Shown: positions 52,701-61,238, numbered from the stretch's first letter. The stretch is DNA of 64,000 nt from G965233625 sp965233625 (GCA_965233625.1 OZ247499.1:3410001-3474000); one strand, 5' to 3'. Notes: a model not told the origin generated them from the letters alone. Numbers and translations are program-made.

Positions 52701-54290
52701 GGCTGGATCGAACTGACCCGCGGCCGCATCACATGCAGCGGCCCCGTGACCGCAGCGGATATCGCCGAAGAGATTCAACTCAAACCGAATCACGTTTTCG
52801 CTTCGCTGGAAGCACTCGAAGCCGAAGGCATCACGATGCGCGGCCGGTTTACGGACGCGGCGCAGGCAGACCGGCCGGCTTCGAGCGACCCGGAAATCGA
52901 ATGGTGCGAGCGGCGGCTGTTGTCGCGGATTCATCGCATCACGCTGGATGGGCTGCGGAAGAAGATTCAGCCGGTCGATCCCAGCGTCTTCATGCGGTTC
53001 CTGCAACAGCGGCACCGTTGCGGCGCCGGCGAACCGTACCACGGGCCGGGTGGTGTGCGGGAGGCAATCGCGCAGTTGCAGGGCTTCGAAGCGCCGGCCG
53101 GTGCATGGGAGAAATCGCTACTCGATAGCCGTGTGGTGGACTACCAGAATAGCTGGCTGGATGAATCTTTCATGTCCGGGCATCTGGTCTGGGGTCGTTT
53201 ACAGACGCCGCGTCGCGATGAGAAAAGCGGCCCCGCCATGAACGCGATGAACCGCATGGCGCCGGTTTCGATTCTGTTGCGCGAAGACGTTTCGCACCTG
53301 CTGCCGCAGAATCGTTTAACCCTGGAACCTGCCAGCGACGTCACGCCCGAAGAGCACGAAGCGTGGCTCGCGCAGGTCCTACGGCCCAATGCACGCGATG
53401 TGGTGCAGGCGCTGCGCGAACGTGGCGCCTCGTTCTTTCAGGAACTTGCCGCAGCGACGGACCTGCTGCCGACATATCTGGAAGAAGCACTGCGGGAACT
53501 GGCGGCGTTGGGACTGGTGACGTGCGATGGCTTCGGCGCCGTCCGCGCGATCGTCGCACCCGCCCGGCTGAAACGCCGCACGCGCGGGCGATCGCTTGTT
53601 GGCACAACGCCGCAGATGGGACGCTGGTCACACTTTCCCGGTGCCACGCAGGAGGTGGACCGGCGGAAACAGGTGCAACGCTGGTGCCATGTGCTGCTGA
53701 AGCGCTACGGCGTTGTATTCCGCGATCTGTTAACGCGCGAGTCCGCGGCGCCGCCCTGGTATGAACTGGTCAGCGAATACCGGCGGATGGAACTGCGGGG
53801 CGAAGCACGCGGCGGCCGGTTTATAACGGGCGTCGGCGGAGAGCAGTTCGGCTCTGACAATTCTGTGTCACAGCTGCGGAAGATCCGCGACACAGAACCC
53901 ACGGGCGAGTGGAGCATTATCTGCGCGGCCGATCCGCTCAATCTGGCTGGTATTCTCGATGTCAATGCCCGCGTAACCGCCAACCACAAGAACATGCTGG
54001 TGCTACGCGACGGCCGGTTCGTGGCGGTGCTTCAGGCGGATAAGATCGAATTCCGTGAAGAGATAGATGCGGTGACAAAACAACTGATGGCGCGTTCGCT
54101 CCGCGCAGGCAAAAAGCCGCTTGGCATCGAACGTCACGCCAGGAAATGGGCACGCCTCGCAGAGCAGGAGGCCGCCGGAAAAGCCGCCGCACAGAACGCA
54201 GCGCATGAGTCTGAAACACCGCAACCGCAGGTCACGCAACTTGCCGCCGCAGAGGCAAAGCCTTCGAGTGCGCCGCGGACCTTGTTCTAA
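49704..54290 (+). CDS. lhr: large Lhr-type DEAD/DEAH helicase
   Basis: The protein has 1528 residues from ATG 49704, close to E. coli Lhr (1538). It is a 3'-to-5' SF2 DNA helicase of DNA repair. Walker A is APTGSGKTLSAF (near 42-53), motif II DEIHAL near 167-172, with TGDTTASER, LVTTPESLY, GLSATQRP, LEMGIDIGYIDLVCQIGSPRA and QRVGRSGH in the right order. The winged-helix, Lhr-core and long C-terminal region (to the end, past residue 850) are all present. The C-terminus is Ala/Glu-rich and disordered. It starts with weak ribosome-binding signal. A radical SAM gene follows by 48 bases, so the two are probably cotranscribed. Confidence 0.95.
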   Translation: MDTNLFHPIIAAWFSGKFGKPTAPQAQGWPEIAAGRNTLIAAPTGSGKTLSAFLVCIDRLFRQAINGQLEEGVQVVYVSPLKALSNDIERNLHLPLMEIREACLEAGIEPPDIRVAVRTGDTTASERAKMMRKPPHILVTTPESLYLLVTSEKGRQRLATTQTVIVDEIHALARDKRGSHMTLTLERLAALCPQPPVRIGLSATQRPMDRIANFMSGADHAATGNDENAEADITPRHCSIVDTGHVRNLDVAIEAPDSDLEAVCSNAQWTETYERLVELVNSHHSTLIFVNTRRLAERVSHSLAQLLGEEAVASHHGSLSKEIRHNAEQKLKSGELKAIVATASLEMGIDIGYIDLVCQIGSPRAIAAFLQRVGRSGHSLGATPKGRLFPLTRDQLIECMALIRAVKKQKLDAIEIPEQPLDILAQQMIAAVAAQPMQEDELFELCRGAWPYRHLSRDVFDEVLSMVSDGVAQKRGAYLHRDQINGNIRARRGARLASITSGGAIPETAEYRVVTGDERTLVGTVDEDFAIESSAGDIFLLGNTSWRINHVRGGEVNVTDAGGAPPTIPFWFGESPGRTMELSEEISQLRRDLTPQCTPAQLRGEEEDAEATETPPRVDRTEQLKWLEEECGAPEHAALQAIRYVEAQYAAMGMVPTADQIVYERFFDESGGMQLVIHAPLGSRINRAWGLALRKCFCRGFDFELQAAADENGVLLSTSPQHSFPIDQLFTMLRADNGRYLLEQAVLAAPVLQIRWRWNVTRSLAVLRWQSGKKTPPHLQRFRSDDLLASCFPETVGCLENHHGDVEIPDHPLVRQTMKDALTEAMDIERWLTILAEAEAGTRKLIDIETREPSPFSHELINANPYAFLDDAPLEERRTRAITTRRGLSSESLTDLARLDPAAIAQVVEDAWPHVRDADELHDALQTLRLICDHELNNWKQWMPELVTTGRATCATIGGRKYWLAAESAPMVETVYKDATFDPPVELPESLRVEWERSKGWIELTRGRITCSGPVTAADIAEEIQLKPNHVFASLEALEAEGITMRGRFTDAAQADRPASSDPEIEWCERRLLSRIHRITLDGLRKKIQPVDPSVFMRFLQQRHRCGAGEPYHGPGGVREAIAQLQGFEAPAGAWEKSLLDSRVVDYQNSWLDESFMSGHLVWGRLQTPRRDEKSGPAMNAMNRMAPVSILLREDVSHLLPQNRLTLEPASDVTPEEHEAWLAQVLRPNARDVVQALRERGASFFQELAAATDLLPTYLEEALRELAALGLVTCDGFGAVRAIVAPARLKRRTRGRSLVGTTPQMGRWSHFPGATQEVDRRKQVQRWCHVLLKRYGVVFRDLLTRESAAPPWYELVSEYRRMELRGEARGGRFITGVGGEQFGSDNSVSQLRKIRDTEPTGEWSIICAADPLNLAGILDVNARVTANHKNMLVLRDGRFVAVLQADKIEFREEIDAVTKQLMARSLRAGKKPLGIERHARKWARLAEQEAAGKAAAQNAAHESETPQPQVTQLAAAEAKPSSAPRTLF

Positions 54291-54338
54291 CCGCGGAACC
54301 GTAGCTTCTCTTTCCCATCGCACCAAGCGATTCTGCCG

Positions 54339-55748
54339 ATGAACGCACCTGCCCGACCGAAGCTTCGCGATTACACCTTTCTAGGCGTTACCCAGAGCTT
54401 GTGCCCTGAGTGTCTAGAGCTGACACCGGCCAAGATCATTGTCCGCAATAACCGCGTCTACTTCCGCAAAACGTGTGAAACTCACGGCGTCCGCGAGGAC
54501 TTCATCTGCAGCGATGCTACCTATTACGACCGCCAGGATTACGCGGTGCCAGGCAAACTGCCGGTGATCTCCGGCATCGAACCCGACCGCGGATGCCCCT
54601 ACGATTGCGGTCTGTGCACCGAGCACGAGCAGCATACCTGCGTTGCACTGGTCGAGGTGACAGAGAACTGCAATCTGACCTGCCCGATGTGTTTCGCCAG
54701 CAGCGCGCCGGGCGGCAGACATCTGCCCTTGGAAGACTGCAAGAGCGCCATCGACAGGCTTGTGCAAGTAGAAGGACGACCAGAAATTCTTCAGCTTTCA
54801 GGCGGAGAGCCAACGCTGCATCCGCAGTTTGAAGAGATCCTCGCCTACGCCGCGGAAAAGCCCATCGACTATATCACGGTGAACACCAATGGCGTGCGGC
54901 TGGCGCATGATGCAAAGCTGGTCGAGTCCTTCAAACAGTACGCCGGCCGGTTCGAAGTGTATTTGCAGATCGACGGTCTAAACGATGAAGTCTGCAAGGC
55001 GCTGCGTGGCGAAGCACTGACGGAGATCAAGAAGCAGGCGATCCAGCGGTTGGGCGACGCCGGCGTGCATATTACCTTCGCCGTTACGCTGCAAGGGAGT
55101 GTGAATGAAGACCAGATCGGGCCGCTGGTGCAGTACGCGGCAGAGCGGCCGTGGGTGACTGGCGTTAACTTTCAACCGGCAACATACTCCGGGCGCCACG
55201 TGCTGCCGGAACAACTTGAAAACCGCGTGACCTTCCCGGATGTAATTAAGTCGCTAGCGACGCAGACCGATGGCATGTTCCGCGAAGATGACTTTATGCC
55301 CTTGCCCTGCGCACATCCCAACTGCCACAGCCTGACCATCGCCCATCGGCACGATGGTATGCTCACGCCGCTGCCACGGTTCTTCGACGCCAAGGGCAAT
55401 CTCGACCTGCTGGCTAACGGCATCAGTTTCACACGCGAGCGGGCGAAGACGCTGGTGCAGCAATACCTGGCGCGGCAGGCCTGCGGACCAGACGGCGAGT
55501 GCGATCCCGCGGAGACAGACGAGGTCTCAGCCCGGTTCTTTCAACAGGCGATGGACCAGCAGCTTGGCGCCGTCGATCTGTTCCGCGTGACGATTACTTC
55601 GTTTCTGGACGCGTACAATTTCGATCTGCGCCGCGTGATGAAGTGCTGCACGCATCATGTGCTGCCGAGCGGACATGTAATCCCGTTCTGCGCGTACAAC
55701 GTGCTTTACCGCGAAGGGCATGTGAAGCTGCCGCCGCTGGTGCGTTAA
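54339..55748 (+). CDS. radical SAM protein of the tetraether lipid synthase (Tes/MJ0619)-like family
   Basis: The protein has 469 residues. The radical SAM cluster is Cys111-x3-Cys115-x2-Cys118 (ENCNLTCPMCFASS). Two features before it identify the family: a rubredoxin-like element with Cys22, Cys25, Cys46 and His49 (SLCPECLEL...RKTCETHG), and a second cluster motif GCPYDCGLC (Cys86, 90, 93) followed by EHEQHTC (Cys101). That arrangement matches archaeal Tes, which joins lipid tails into tetraethers, and its bacterial homologues. ILQLSGGEPTLHPQFEEI binds SAM. The C-terminal part adds more Cys (CAHPNCHS, CGPDGEC, MKCCTHH, PFCAYN). Product is unknown; a lipid or other C-C coupling is inferred. 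It is 48 bases after lhr and ends five bases from the convergent sulfatase. Confidence 0.78.
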   Translation: MNAPARPKLRDYTFLGVTQSLCPECLELTPAKIIVRNNRVYFRKTCETHGVREDFICSDATYYDRQDYAVPGKLPVISGIEPDRGCPYDCGLCTEHEQHTCVALVEVTENCNLTCPMCFASSAPGGRHLPLEDCKSAIDRLVQVEGRPEILQLSGGEPTLHPQFEEILAYAAEKPIDYITVNTNGVRLAHDAKLVESFKQYAGRFEVYLQIDGLNDEVCKALRGEALTEIKKQAIQRLGDAGVHITFAVTLQGSVNEDQIGPLVQYAAERPWVTGVNFQPATYSGRHVLPEQLENRVTFPDVIKSLATQTDGMFREDDFMPLPCAHPNCHSLTIAHRHDGMLTPLPRFFDAKGNLDLLANGISFTRERAKTLVQQYLARQACGPDGECDPAETDEVSARFFQQAMDQQLGAVDLFRVTITSFLDAYNFDLRRVMKCCTHHVLPSGHVIPFCAYNVLYREGHVKLPPLVR

Positions 55749-55753
55749 CGCGA

Positions 55754-57184
55754 TTACCGCCATTCAGCGGGCCAGGCAGCCGTTTCGTAACCGCTGCGGA
55801 TGCGCCATTCGCGTAGCACTGCCAGCAGTTTCTGCTTGGTCGCTTCGTGCTGCGGATCGTCCCAGAGGTTGTTTACTTCATCGGGATCGTTCTGCATGTC
55901 AAAGAGCTGGCCGTAGGGCTCATCGAGAAAGTGCACCAGCTTCCAGTCACGCCCGCGCACCATTGTCATGTATTGCGTGCCTTGCAGGATGCCGTCTTTC
56001 GCCTGTTCGGCAAAGACATAATCGCGGCCTTTCCAGTCGTTGCCTTCCAGCACCGGCAGCAGCGTCTTCGCAGCAAGCGTCTCTGGCGGAGTGACGCCCG
56101 CCAGTTCCAGAATGGTCGGCCCCAGATCCATCTGCTGACATAGTTGTGTCACCTCTCGCCCGCCAGCAAATCTGCCCGGCGCCCAGACGATCATCGGCAC
56201 CCGGGTGATGGTGTCGTACATGGTCCATTTCTGACTGTGACCATGATCTGTCAGGCAATCGCCGTGATCGGAGGTGAAGATGATGATCGAGTTGTCGAGG
56301 TAGCCTCGCGTCTCCAGCGACTGCATGATCTTGCCGACCTTCTCGTCAATCATGGTCACGTTGGCCAGGTAGTAGGCACGCTGCCGGTGGCGGGCTTCCT
56401 GCGAAGGCTCAAGCTGATGCACCACCGAGTCGTGATCCACATCGCAGTTGTGCTGCCGCATCTCTTTGAATGGCGGCGGCTGGTTTTCCAATTCTTCCGT
56501 GGTGACGTCCAGCAGCGGCAGGTTCTTTTTCAGATAGGGATCCGCGTACCTCTCGACCGGATCATACGGCGGGTGCGGACCCGGGAAACCAATCTGCAGA
56601 AACAGCGGCTGCGTGGTGGGATAAGTATCCAGCCACCAGCAGGCCATATCGCCCACAAACATGTCCGGGTGTGTATCTTCCGGCAGCTTCCATTCAAAGG
56701 CGCCAAGACGCTGATCGTAGTCCGGCAGCTTGCGGTAGAGTTCCCGCTGCTGCTTCACCAGTCCACGGGCGGCCAGCGCCTTATCCCACTCATCAAAGTA
56801 GTAACGCCCTTCCAGGTAACGGTCTTTGTTTTCAACCACGTACCGTTCATCAAAACCCAGCGGCGTTTCAAACGGCCACGAGTGCATCTTGCCAATATTC
56901 GTGCAGTGATAACCGGCGTCGTTCAGCAGTTCCACCCAGCTACGCTTCCACGAATCCGCGTTCTTCAGAATGCCAGTCGTATGCGGATAGTATCCCTTGA
57001 ACAGGCTCGCCCGCGCAGGTGCGCACGAAGCAGCCGTAATGTGACAGCCAGAAAACGAAACGCCCTCCTTAACCAGGCGATCCAGATGAGGCGTATCCAT
57101 ATAATCAAAACCAAGCGCAGCAATCGTATCGAACCGCTGCTGATCGGTAATGATAAAGATGATGTTAGGCTGCTCTTGCGTCAT
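55754..57184 (-). CDS. sulfatase (alkaline phosphatase superfamily)
   Basis: The protein has 476 residues. The formylglycine-type active motif is Cys54-Ala-Pro-Ala-Arg58 (SCAPARASLFKGYYPHTTG), with metal ligands in IIFIITDQQRFD (Asp14) and IIFTSDHGDCLTDHGHSQKW. It hydrolyses a sulfate ester, probably of a polysaccharide or small sugar. No signal peptide is visible, so the protein may stay in the cytoplasm, unlike most planctomycete sulfatases. A maturase (FGE or anSME) is not in the window. It lies 146 bases downstream of adk on the same strand. Confidence 0.93.
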   Translation of the reverse strand: MTQEQPNIIFIITDQQRFDTIAALGFDYMDTPHLDRLVKEGVSFSGCHITAASCAPARASLFKGYYPHTTGILKNADSWKRSWVELLNDAGYHCTNIGKMHSWPFETPLGFDERYVVENKDRYLEGRYYFDEWDKALAARGLVKQQRELYRKLPDYDQRLGAFEWKLPEDTHPDMFVGDMACWWLDTYPTTQPLFLQIGFPGPHPPYDPVERYADPYLKKNLPLLDVTTEELENQPPPFKEMRQHNCDVDHDSVVHQLEPSQEARHRQRAYYLANVTMIDEKVGKIMQSLETRGYLDNSIIIFTSDHGDCLTDHGHSQKWTMYDTITRVPMIVWAPGRFAGGREVTQLCQQMDLGPTILELAGVTPPETLAAKTLLPVLEGNDWKGRDYVFAEQAKDGILQGTQYMTMVRGRDWKLVHFLDEPYGQLFDMQNDPDEVNNLWDDPQHEATKQKLLAVLREWRIRSGYETAAWPAEWR

Positions 57185-57330
57185 ATCTGCAATGTGGGTT
57201 GGGTATTCCGGGCGCGAACTCGTTCCGTTGATTGCTGGCCATTCTAGTCCGGCAAGAAATAGGGCGATACTCCAGGCGCGCTTGCTGAATCGCTAGTCTT
57301 CAAAAGGTCAGCGTGCGACCACGCAGACGC

Positions 57331-58011
57331 TTATCCCGCAGAATCTTTATCGCGTAGCGGGTGATCCGGGTGAGAATGGTGCCCGTGATCATCGTGATCG
57401 TCATCGTCGTCGCCGTGTTCGTGCGACACAGGGCCGCGGCCGACGTCGTCCACGCAGTTCTTGATCCGTTCGAAAACTTCATCCGGCGTACCGACACCAT
57501 CGACGCCACGGATGATGTGCCGGTGGGCGTAGTAGTCCAGGAGAGGTTCTGTCTGCGAACGGAACAGCATTAACCGTCGCGGAATCGCGTCAAGATTATC
57601 ATCGGAACGGGGTACGTCCGAGGCAGCGGCGCGGCTTTGCAGCCGGTCTCGCAGGATATCTTCCGGCACCCGCAATTCAAGCACCAGATCTAACCCGGTG
57701 CCCCGCTGACATAGATAATCGTCCAGTGCGTTGGCTTGCCCTAATGTGCGCGGGAAGCCGTCGAGAAGGAACCCGCCCGCACAGTCATCTTCAGCTAGCC
57801 GCTCTCCGACCACACCGACCACCAGCCCATCTGGAGCCAGACCGCCATTGGTGATGAAAGGGGCAGCTTGTTTGCCAAGCGGCGTGCCAGCGGCGATGGC
57901 CTGGCGGAGCATCTCTCCCGTCGATAGGTGAGGGATACTCAGATAGTTGCGCAATCGCTCCGCCTGTGTTCCTTTGCCTGCACCCGGCGGACCAATAAAG
58001 ACAATGCGCAT
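57331..58011 (-). CDS. adk: short-lid adenylate kinase with Asp/His-rich tail
   Basis: The protein has 226 residues from ATG 58011 (MRIVFIGPPGAGKGTQAERLR). It equilibrates AMP, ADP and ATP. The P-loop is GPPGAGKGTQ; GFLLDGFPRTLGQA and HLSTGEMLRQAI are standard. The lid is the short form (RLQSRAAASDVPRSDDNLDAIPRRLMLF) without the four-Cys zinc site of long-lid enzymes. After about residue 187 a 35-residue tail, rich in Asp and His (HGDDDDDHDDHGHHSHPDH), is unusual; it could bind metal. The gene follows secY as in spc operons but behind a hairpin terminator. Confidence 0.93.
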   Translation of the reverse strand: MRIVFIGPPGAGKGTQAERLRNYLSIPHLSTGEMLRQAIAAGTPLGKQAAPFITNGGLAPDGLVVGVVGERLAEDDCAGGFLLDGFPRTLGQANALDDYLCQRGTGLDLVLELRVPEDILRDRLQSRAAASDVPRSDDNLDAIPRRLMLFRSQTEPLLDYYAHRHIIRGVDGVGTPDEVFERIKNCVDDVGRGPVSHEHGDDDDDHDDHGHHSHPDHPLRDKDSAG

Positions 58012-58081
58012 GTCATTTCCGATCGCACAAACCCAAACCACGAATCCCGGCGATGTGTAGCTTCATGGTGCTAGGCTCTCA

Positions 58082-58108
58082 ACGAAAACGCCGCACGAAT
58101 GCGGCGTT
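58082..58108 (-). terminator. hairpin terminator between secY and adk
   Basis: On the minus strand AACGCCGCA-TTCG-TGCGGCGTT forms a nine-bp stem with a stable TTCG tetraloop, followed by TTCGTT. It lies about 46 bases after the secY stop. It could separate the ribosomal operon from adk or damp its expression. Confidence 0.65.
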
Positions 58109-58154
58109 GAGGACGTAGGCAGGGCGGCGAGGGCTCGCGAACCTTGCGAAGCCG

Positions 58155-59534
58155 CTAGGCTTCCAGTAGGCCGCGGTAATTCCGCATGACCAGATGGCTA
58201 TCAATCTTCTGAACTAAGTCAAATGCTACGCTGACCGCAATCAGAAGTCCAGTACCGCCGTAAAAACTCGCGATGCTGTAATCAACACCCATCGAGGCGG
58301 AAACAGCCGTCGGCACAATCGCCACCAGCGCCAGGAAGCCGGCGCCGACATAGGTGATGCGGACCATCACTTTTTCCAGGTAATCAGCCGTCCGGCGGCC
58401 AGGGCGATAACCTGGGATGAACGTACCATTGTCTTTCAGGTTGTCCGACATCTCTTTCGGATTGAAGGTGATTGCCGTCCAGAAGTAGCAGAAGACGTAA
58501 ATCAGCACGACGTACGAAAGGTTGTAGATGAACGAGACGCCAGGCGAGAACGCTTCGGAAATCGTCTGGAAGACGCTGGCGGCGCCGATGCTCATCCAAG
58601 TTTGCGTGGACAGAAACTTGAACAACATGTAAGGCAGCATCAGCAGGCTGCTGGCGAAAATAATCGGCATCACGCCGGCCTGATTGATACGCAGCGGCAG
58701 GAACTGACGGGTGCCGCCGTAAACACGGCGTCCGCGTACATGCTTCGCACTCTGCGTCGGGATACGACGTTGCCCCAGCGTGATGAACACCACGCCAAAT
58801 ATCACCGCCACAAACAACACCGCCAAGACAACGAGTGTCTCGATCCCGTTGTTTTTCAACCCCTGCAACGTAAACGTGTTATCAAGGATCAGCTTATACA
58901 GGGCGCCAGGCATGCGGGCGAGAATACCAGCCATAATGAGCAGGCTGATACCGTTGCCGATACCATATTCATCAATCTGCTCACCCAGCCACATCAGAAA
59001 CACGGTGCCCGTGGTCATCGTCAGCACCGAAGTGACCAGCCAGAAGATGGACAGACCTGAATCAATCGGCATTTCAAAGCCGTCGGCAATCATATTCTTG
59101 CCGTTGTCCCCCACCTTCATCAGGTAATAGACATAGACGATACTCTGAACAAGACATAGCACGACCGTAGCGTATCTGGTGTACTCGTTGATCTTCTTCC
59201 TGCCCGTTTCGCCCTCCTTCTTCAAATCTTCGATAGGCTTCCAGACGTTGCCGAGCAACTGGAAGATAATCGATGCCGAAATGTACGGCATAATACCCAG
59301 ACCGAAGATCGTGGCCTGCTGCAGATTACTCGCACTGAAGATCGAAACCTGCGCGATGATCTTTCCGAACAGCCCTTCGCTTTGTTGCTGGGCTACCTGA
59401 TTCATCTGCGACTGATCGACAACCGGCAGCGGGATTTGCCATCCGACCCGGTAAATCGCCAGAAAGATGAGCGTCAGAAAAATCTTCTGCCGCAGTTCAG
59501 GGATGGTGAAGATGACGCGGAATTTTTCAAGCAT
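58155..59534 (-). CDS. secY: protein translocase subunit SecY
   Basis: The protein has 459 residues. It is the channel of the Sec translocon. IPELRQKIFLTLIFLAIYRVGWQIPLP, FGLGIMPYISASIIFQLL, EQIDEYGIGNGISLLIMAGILARMP and the cytosolic loop RRIPTQSAKHVRGRRVYGG with GTRQFLPLRINQAGVMPIIFASSLLMLP are conserved. Ten membrane spans are seen. It comes after rplO with a 233-base gap in which a hairpin lies, instead of the usual tight spacing. Confidence 0.98.
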   Translation of the reverse strand: MLEKFRVIFTIPELRQKIFLTLIFLAIYRVGWQIPLPVVDQSQMNQVAQQQSEGLFGKIIAQVSIFSASNLQQATIFGLGIMPYISASIIFQLLGNVWKPIEDLKKEGETGRKKINEYTRYATVVLCLVQSIVYVYYLMKVGDNGKNMIADGFEMPIDSGLSIFWLVTSVLTMTTGTVFLMWLGEQIDEYGIGNGISLLIMAGILARMPGALYKLILDNTFTLQGLKNNGIETLVVLAVLFVAVIFGVVFITLGQRRIPTQSAKHVRGRRVYGGTRQFLPLRINQAGVMPIIFASSLLMLPYMLFKFLSTQTWMSIGAASVFQTISEAFSPGVSFIYNLSYVVLIYVFCYFWTAITFNPKEMSDNLKDNGTFIPGYRPGRRTADYLEKVMVRITYVGAGFLALVAIVPTAVSASMGVDYSIASFYGGTGLLIAVSVAFDLVQKIDSHLVMRNYRGLLEA

Positions 59535-59689
59535 GATGACGATCCGTCCTCAGGCAGAGGTGACGCCCTTACTAAAGATGATTCGAACGCTGGCACAATC
59601 CATTGCGCCGGAAACCGGTCAAAAATTCAGGCCGGCAGTTAACTTGTTTCCACCGTGCGTGTTACGCAGCAATTGAAGTTTTCAAGATA

Positions 59690-59752
59690 CAAAAAACAAC
59701 AGGCGCCGCACAACGCGGATTCACAAAGAATCTGCGTAAAACCAGCGCCTGT
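59690..59752 (-). terminator. long hairpin with T-run between rplO and secY
   Basis: On the minus strand ACAGGCGC pairs with GCGCCTGT (59699-59706 and 59745-59752) around a long loop that itself holds ACGCAGATTC / GAATCCGCGT (one mismatch). The outer arm is followed by TTGTTTTTTG. It is in the middle of the ribosomal operon, so partial termination or processing may set the secY level. Confidence 0.65.
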
Positions 59753-59767
59753 ATTAAAAATCTTCTA

Positions 59768-60280
59768 CTACTTGGCCGCGTCCGTCGCCTTACGCTCTTT
59801 GGTGGCTTTCTTCTTGGCTTCGACGGGCGTTGGTCCGGGGATGACGACAACCTCGCCACCCGCCTTCTCAATCGCTTCCTGGGCGGATTTGCTGAACCGA
59901 TGGGCGCTGACTTTCAGCTTCTTATCCAGCTCACCATCGCCCAGAATCTTCAGCTGATCGTAACGCGACTTAACCAGCGATTTTTCACGCAGGCTCTCTG
60001 GAGAGACTTCCTCACCGGCTTCGTAAGCTGCATTGAGATCGCCAATGTTGATGGTGGCAATGGTCAGTGCAAACTTGTTGTTGAAGCCACGCTTCGGAAC
60101 ACGCCGGACCAGCGGCATGGCGCCACCCTGGAAAACAGCGCTATGGCCCCAGCCTGCGCGGGAACGCTGGCCCTTGTGACCACGGCCCGAAGTCTTACCG
60201 TGACCGGAACCTGGTCCACGACCGATCCGGCGGCGTTTCTTATTACCGTTGATACCACGGTTTACATCATGCAGTCGCAT
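59768..60280 (-). CDS. rplO: 50S ribosomal protein L15
   Basis: The protein has 170 residues. MRLHDVNRGINGNKKRRRIGRGPGSGHGKTSGRGHKGQRSR is diagnostic, with PLVRRVPKRGFNN after. It ends in a Lys/Ala tail (VEAKKKATKERKATDAAK), slightly longer than typical. The start overlaps the rpsE stop by one base (TAATG). The usual rpmD (L30) gene between rpsE and rplO is missing, a feature shared with other planctomycetes. Confidence 0.97.
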   Translation of the reverse strand: MRLHDVNRGINGNKKRRRIGRGPGSGHGKTSGRGHKGQRSRAGWGHSAVFQGGAMPLVRRVPKRGFNNKFALTIATINIGDLNAAYEAGEEVSPESLREKSLVKSRYDQLKILGDGELDKKLKVSAHRFSKSAQEAIEKAGGEVVVIPGPTPVEAKKKATKERKATDAAK

Positions 60281-60816
60281 TACAGGGTTACTCCACGCAG
60301 GAGTTCAATATCTTCCCGCGTGCGTAGCTGTTGCAAGGCGTTAATCGTTGCCTTGACCAGCGTGACGGGATTATTCGAACCAAAACTCTTTGTCAGGATA
60401 TCGGTGATGCCGGCAGATTCGCAGACAGCACGCACGGCTGCGCCGGCGATAACACCCGTACCAGGACCGGCAGGGATCAGGATGACTTTCGCGGCGCCGA
60501 ACCGGCCCTTCACCGTGTGCGGAATGGTGCCATCCTTCACAGGCACAGGCACCATCTCGCGGGTGGCCTGCTTCTGTGCCTTGTCAACGCTTGGCGGAAC
60601 TTCGTTGGCTTTGCCGTAGCCCCAGCCAACCTTGCCACGGCCATCGCCGACGACGACCATTGCGGCGAAGCTGAAACGGCGACCGCCTTTAACCACAGCC
60701 GCGCAACGCTTGATTTTTACGACGCGATCACGCAGATCGCTATGAGAACCTTCGCCAGCCACAGTCGCGGCTCCTTTTCTTACGTTGTCCGTTGTGTTAG
60801 TTGCGGTGCGGCCCAA
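60280..60816 (-). CDS. rpsE: 30S ribosomal protein S5
   Basis: The protein has 178 residues. VVKIKRCAAVVKGGRRFSFAAMVVVGDGRGKVGWGYGKANEVPPSVDKA and GTGVIAGAAVRAVCESAGITDILTKSFGSNNPVTLVKATINAL are the standard S5 motifs. It acts in mRNA unwinding and decoding accuracy on the 30S subunit. An N-terminal extension of about 20 residues is unconserved. It is coupled to rplO. Confidence 0.97.
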   Translation of the reverse strand: MGRTATNTTDNVRKGAATVAGEGSHSDLRDRVVKIKRCAAVVKGGRRFSFAAMVVVGDGRGKVGWGYGKANEVPPSVDKAQKQATREMVPVPVKDGTIPHTVKGRFGAAKVILIPAGPGTGVIAGAAVRAVCESAGITDILTKSFGSNNPVTLVKATINALQQLRTREDIELLRGVTL

Positions 60817-60860
60817 AGTTTACCAACAAGGGCGGAACCAATGTCCCGGCGCCAGCTCGC

Positions 60861-61238
60861 CTAAAACTGAAGACCTGCTTCGCGTGCAGCATCCGCCAGT
60901 GCGGCTACACGACCATGATACTTAAAGTGCCCGCGATCAAAACGCACGGCTTTGATGCCAGCGGCGATCGCCTTTTCGGCAATGCTCTTACCGATCTGAG
61001 CAGCCGCATCGCAGTTACCGCCGTACCCGACTTCAACAGCCTTGTCGCGAGTGCTGGCAGAGGCGATTGTCTTCCCCGACTCGTCATCAATCAACTGGGC
61101 GGAGACATTTTTGTTGCTGCGATAAACGCTCAAGCGTGGGCACTCCGCACTGCCGCGAAGCTTGTTTCGCACATGACGGCGGCGCCGCAGACGCTTACGG
61201 TTTTTTTCTTTGTTCTTATCCACAACAATCCTCAACAC
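60861..61238 (-). CDS. rplR: 50S ribosomal protein L18
   Basis: The protein has 125 residues. RLRRRRHVRNKLRGSAECPRLSVYRSNKNVSAQLIDDESGKTIASAST and KAIAAGIKAVRFDRGHFKYHGRVAALADAAREAGLQF match L18, which binds 5S rRNA. It is 28 bases after rplF and 44 bases before rpsE. Confidence 0.97.
   Translation of the reverse strand: MLRIVVDKNKEKNRKRLRRRRHVRNKLRGSAECPRLSVYRSNKNVSAQLIDDESGKTIASASTRDKAVEVGYGGNCDAAAQIGKSIAEKAIAAGIKAVRFDRGHFKYHGRVAALADAAREAGLQF

Noticed and set aside
54339..55748. MoaA-type molybdenum cofactor enzyme
   Set aside because: The extra N-terminal rubredoxin-like element and the GCPYDCGLC cluster do not occur in MoaA; the Tes/MJ0619 class fits better, though a different product is possible.
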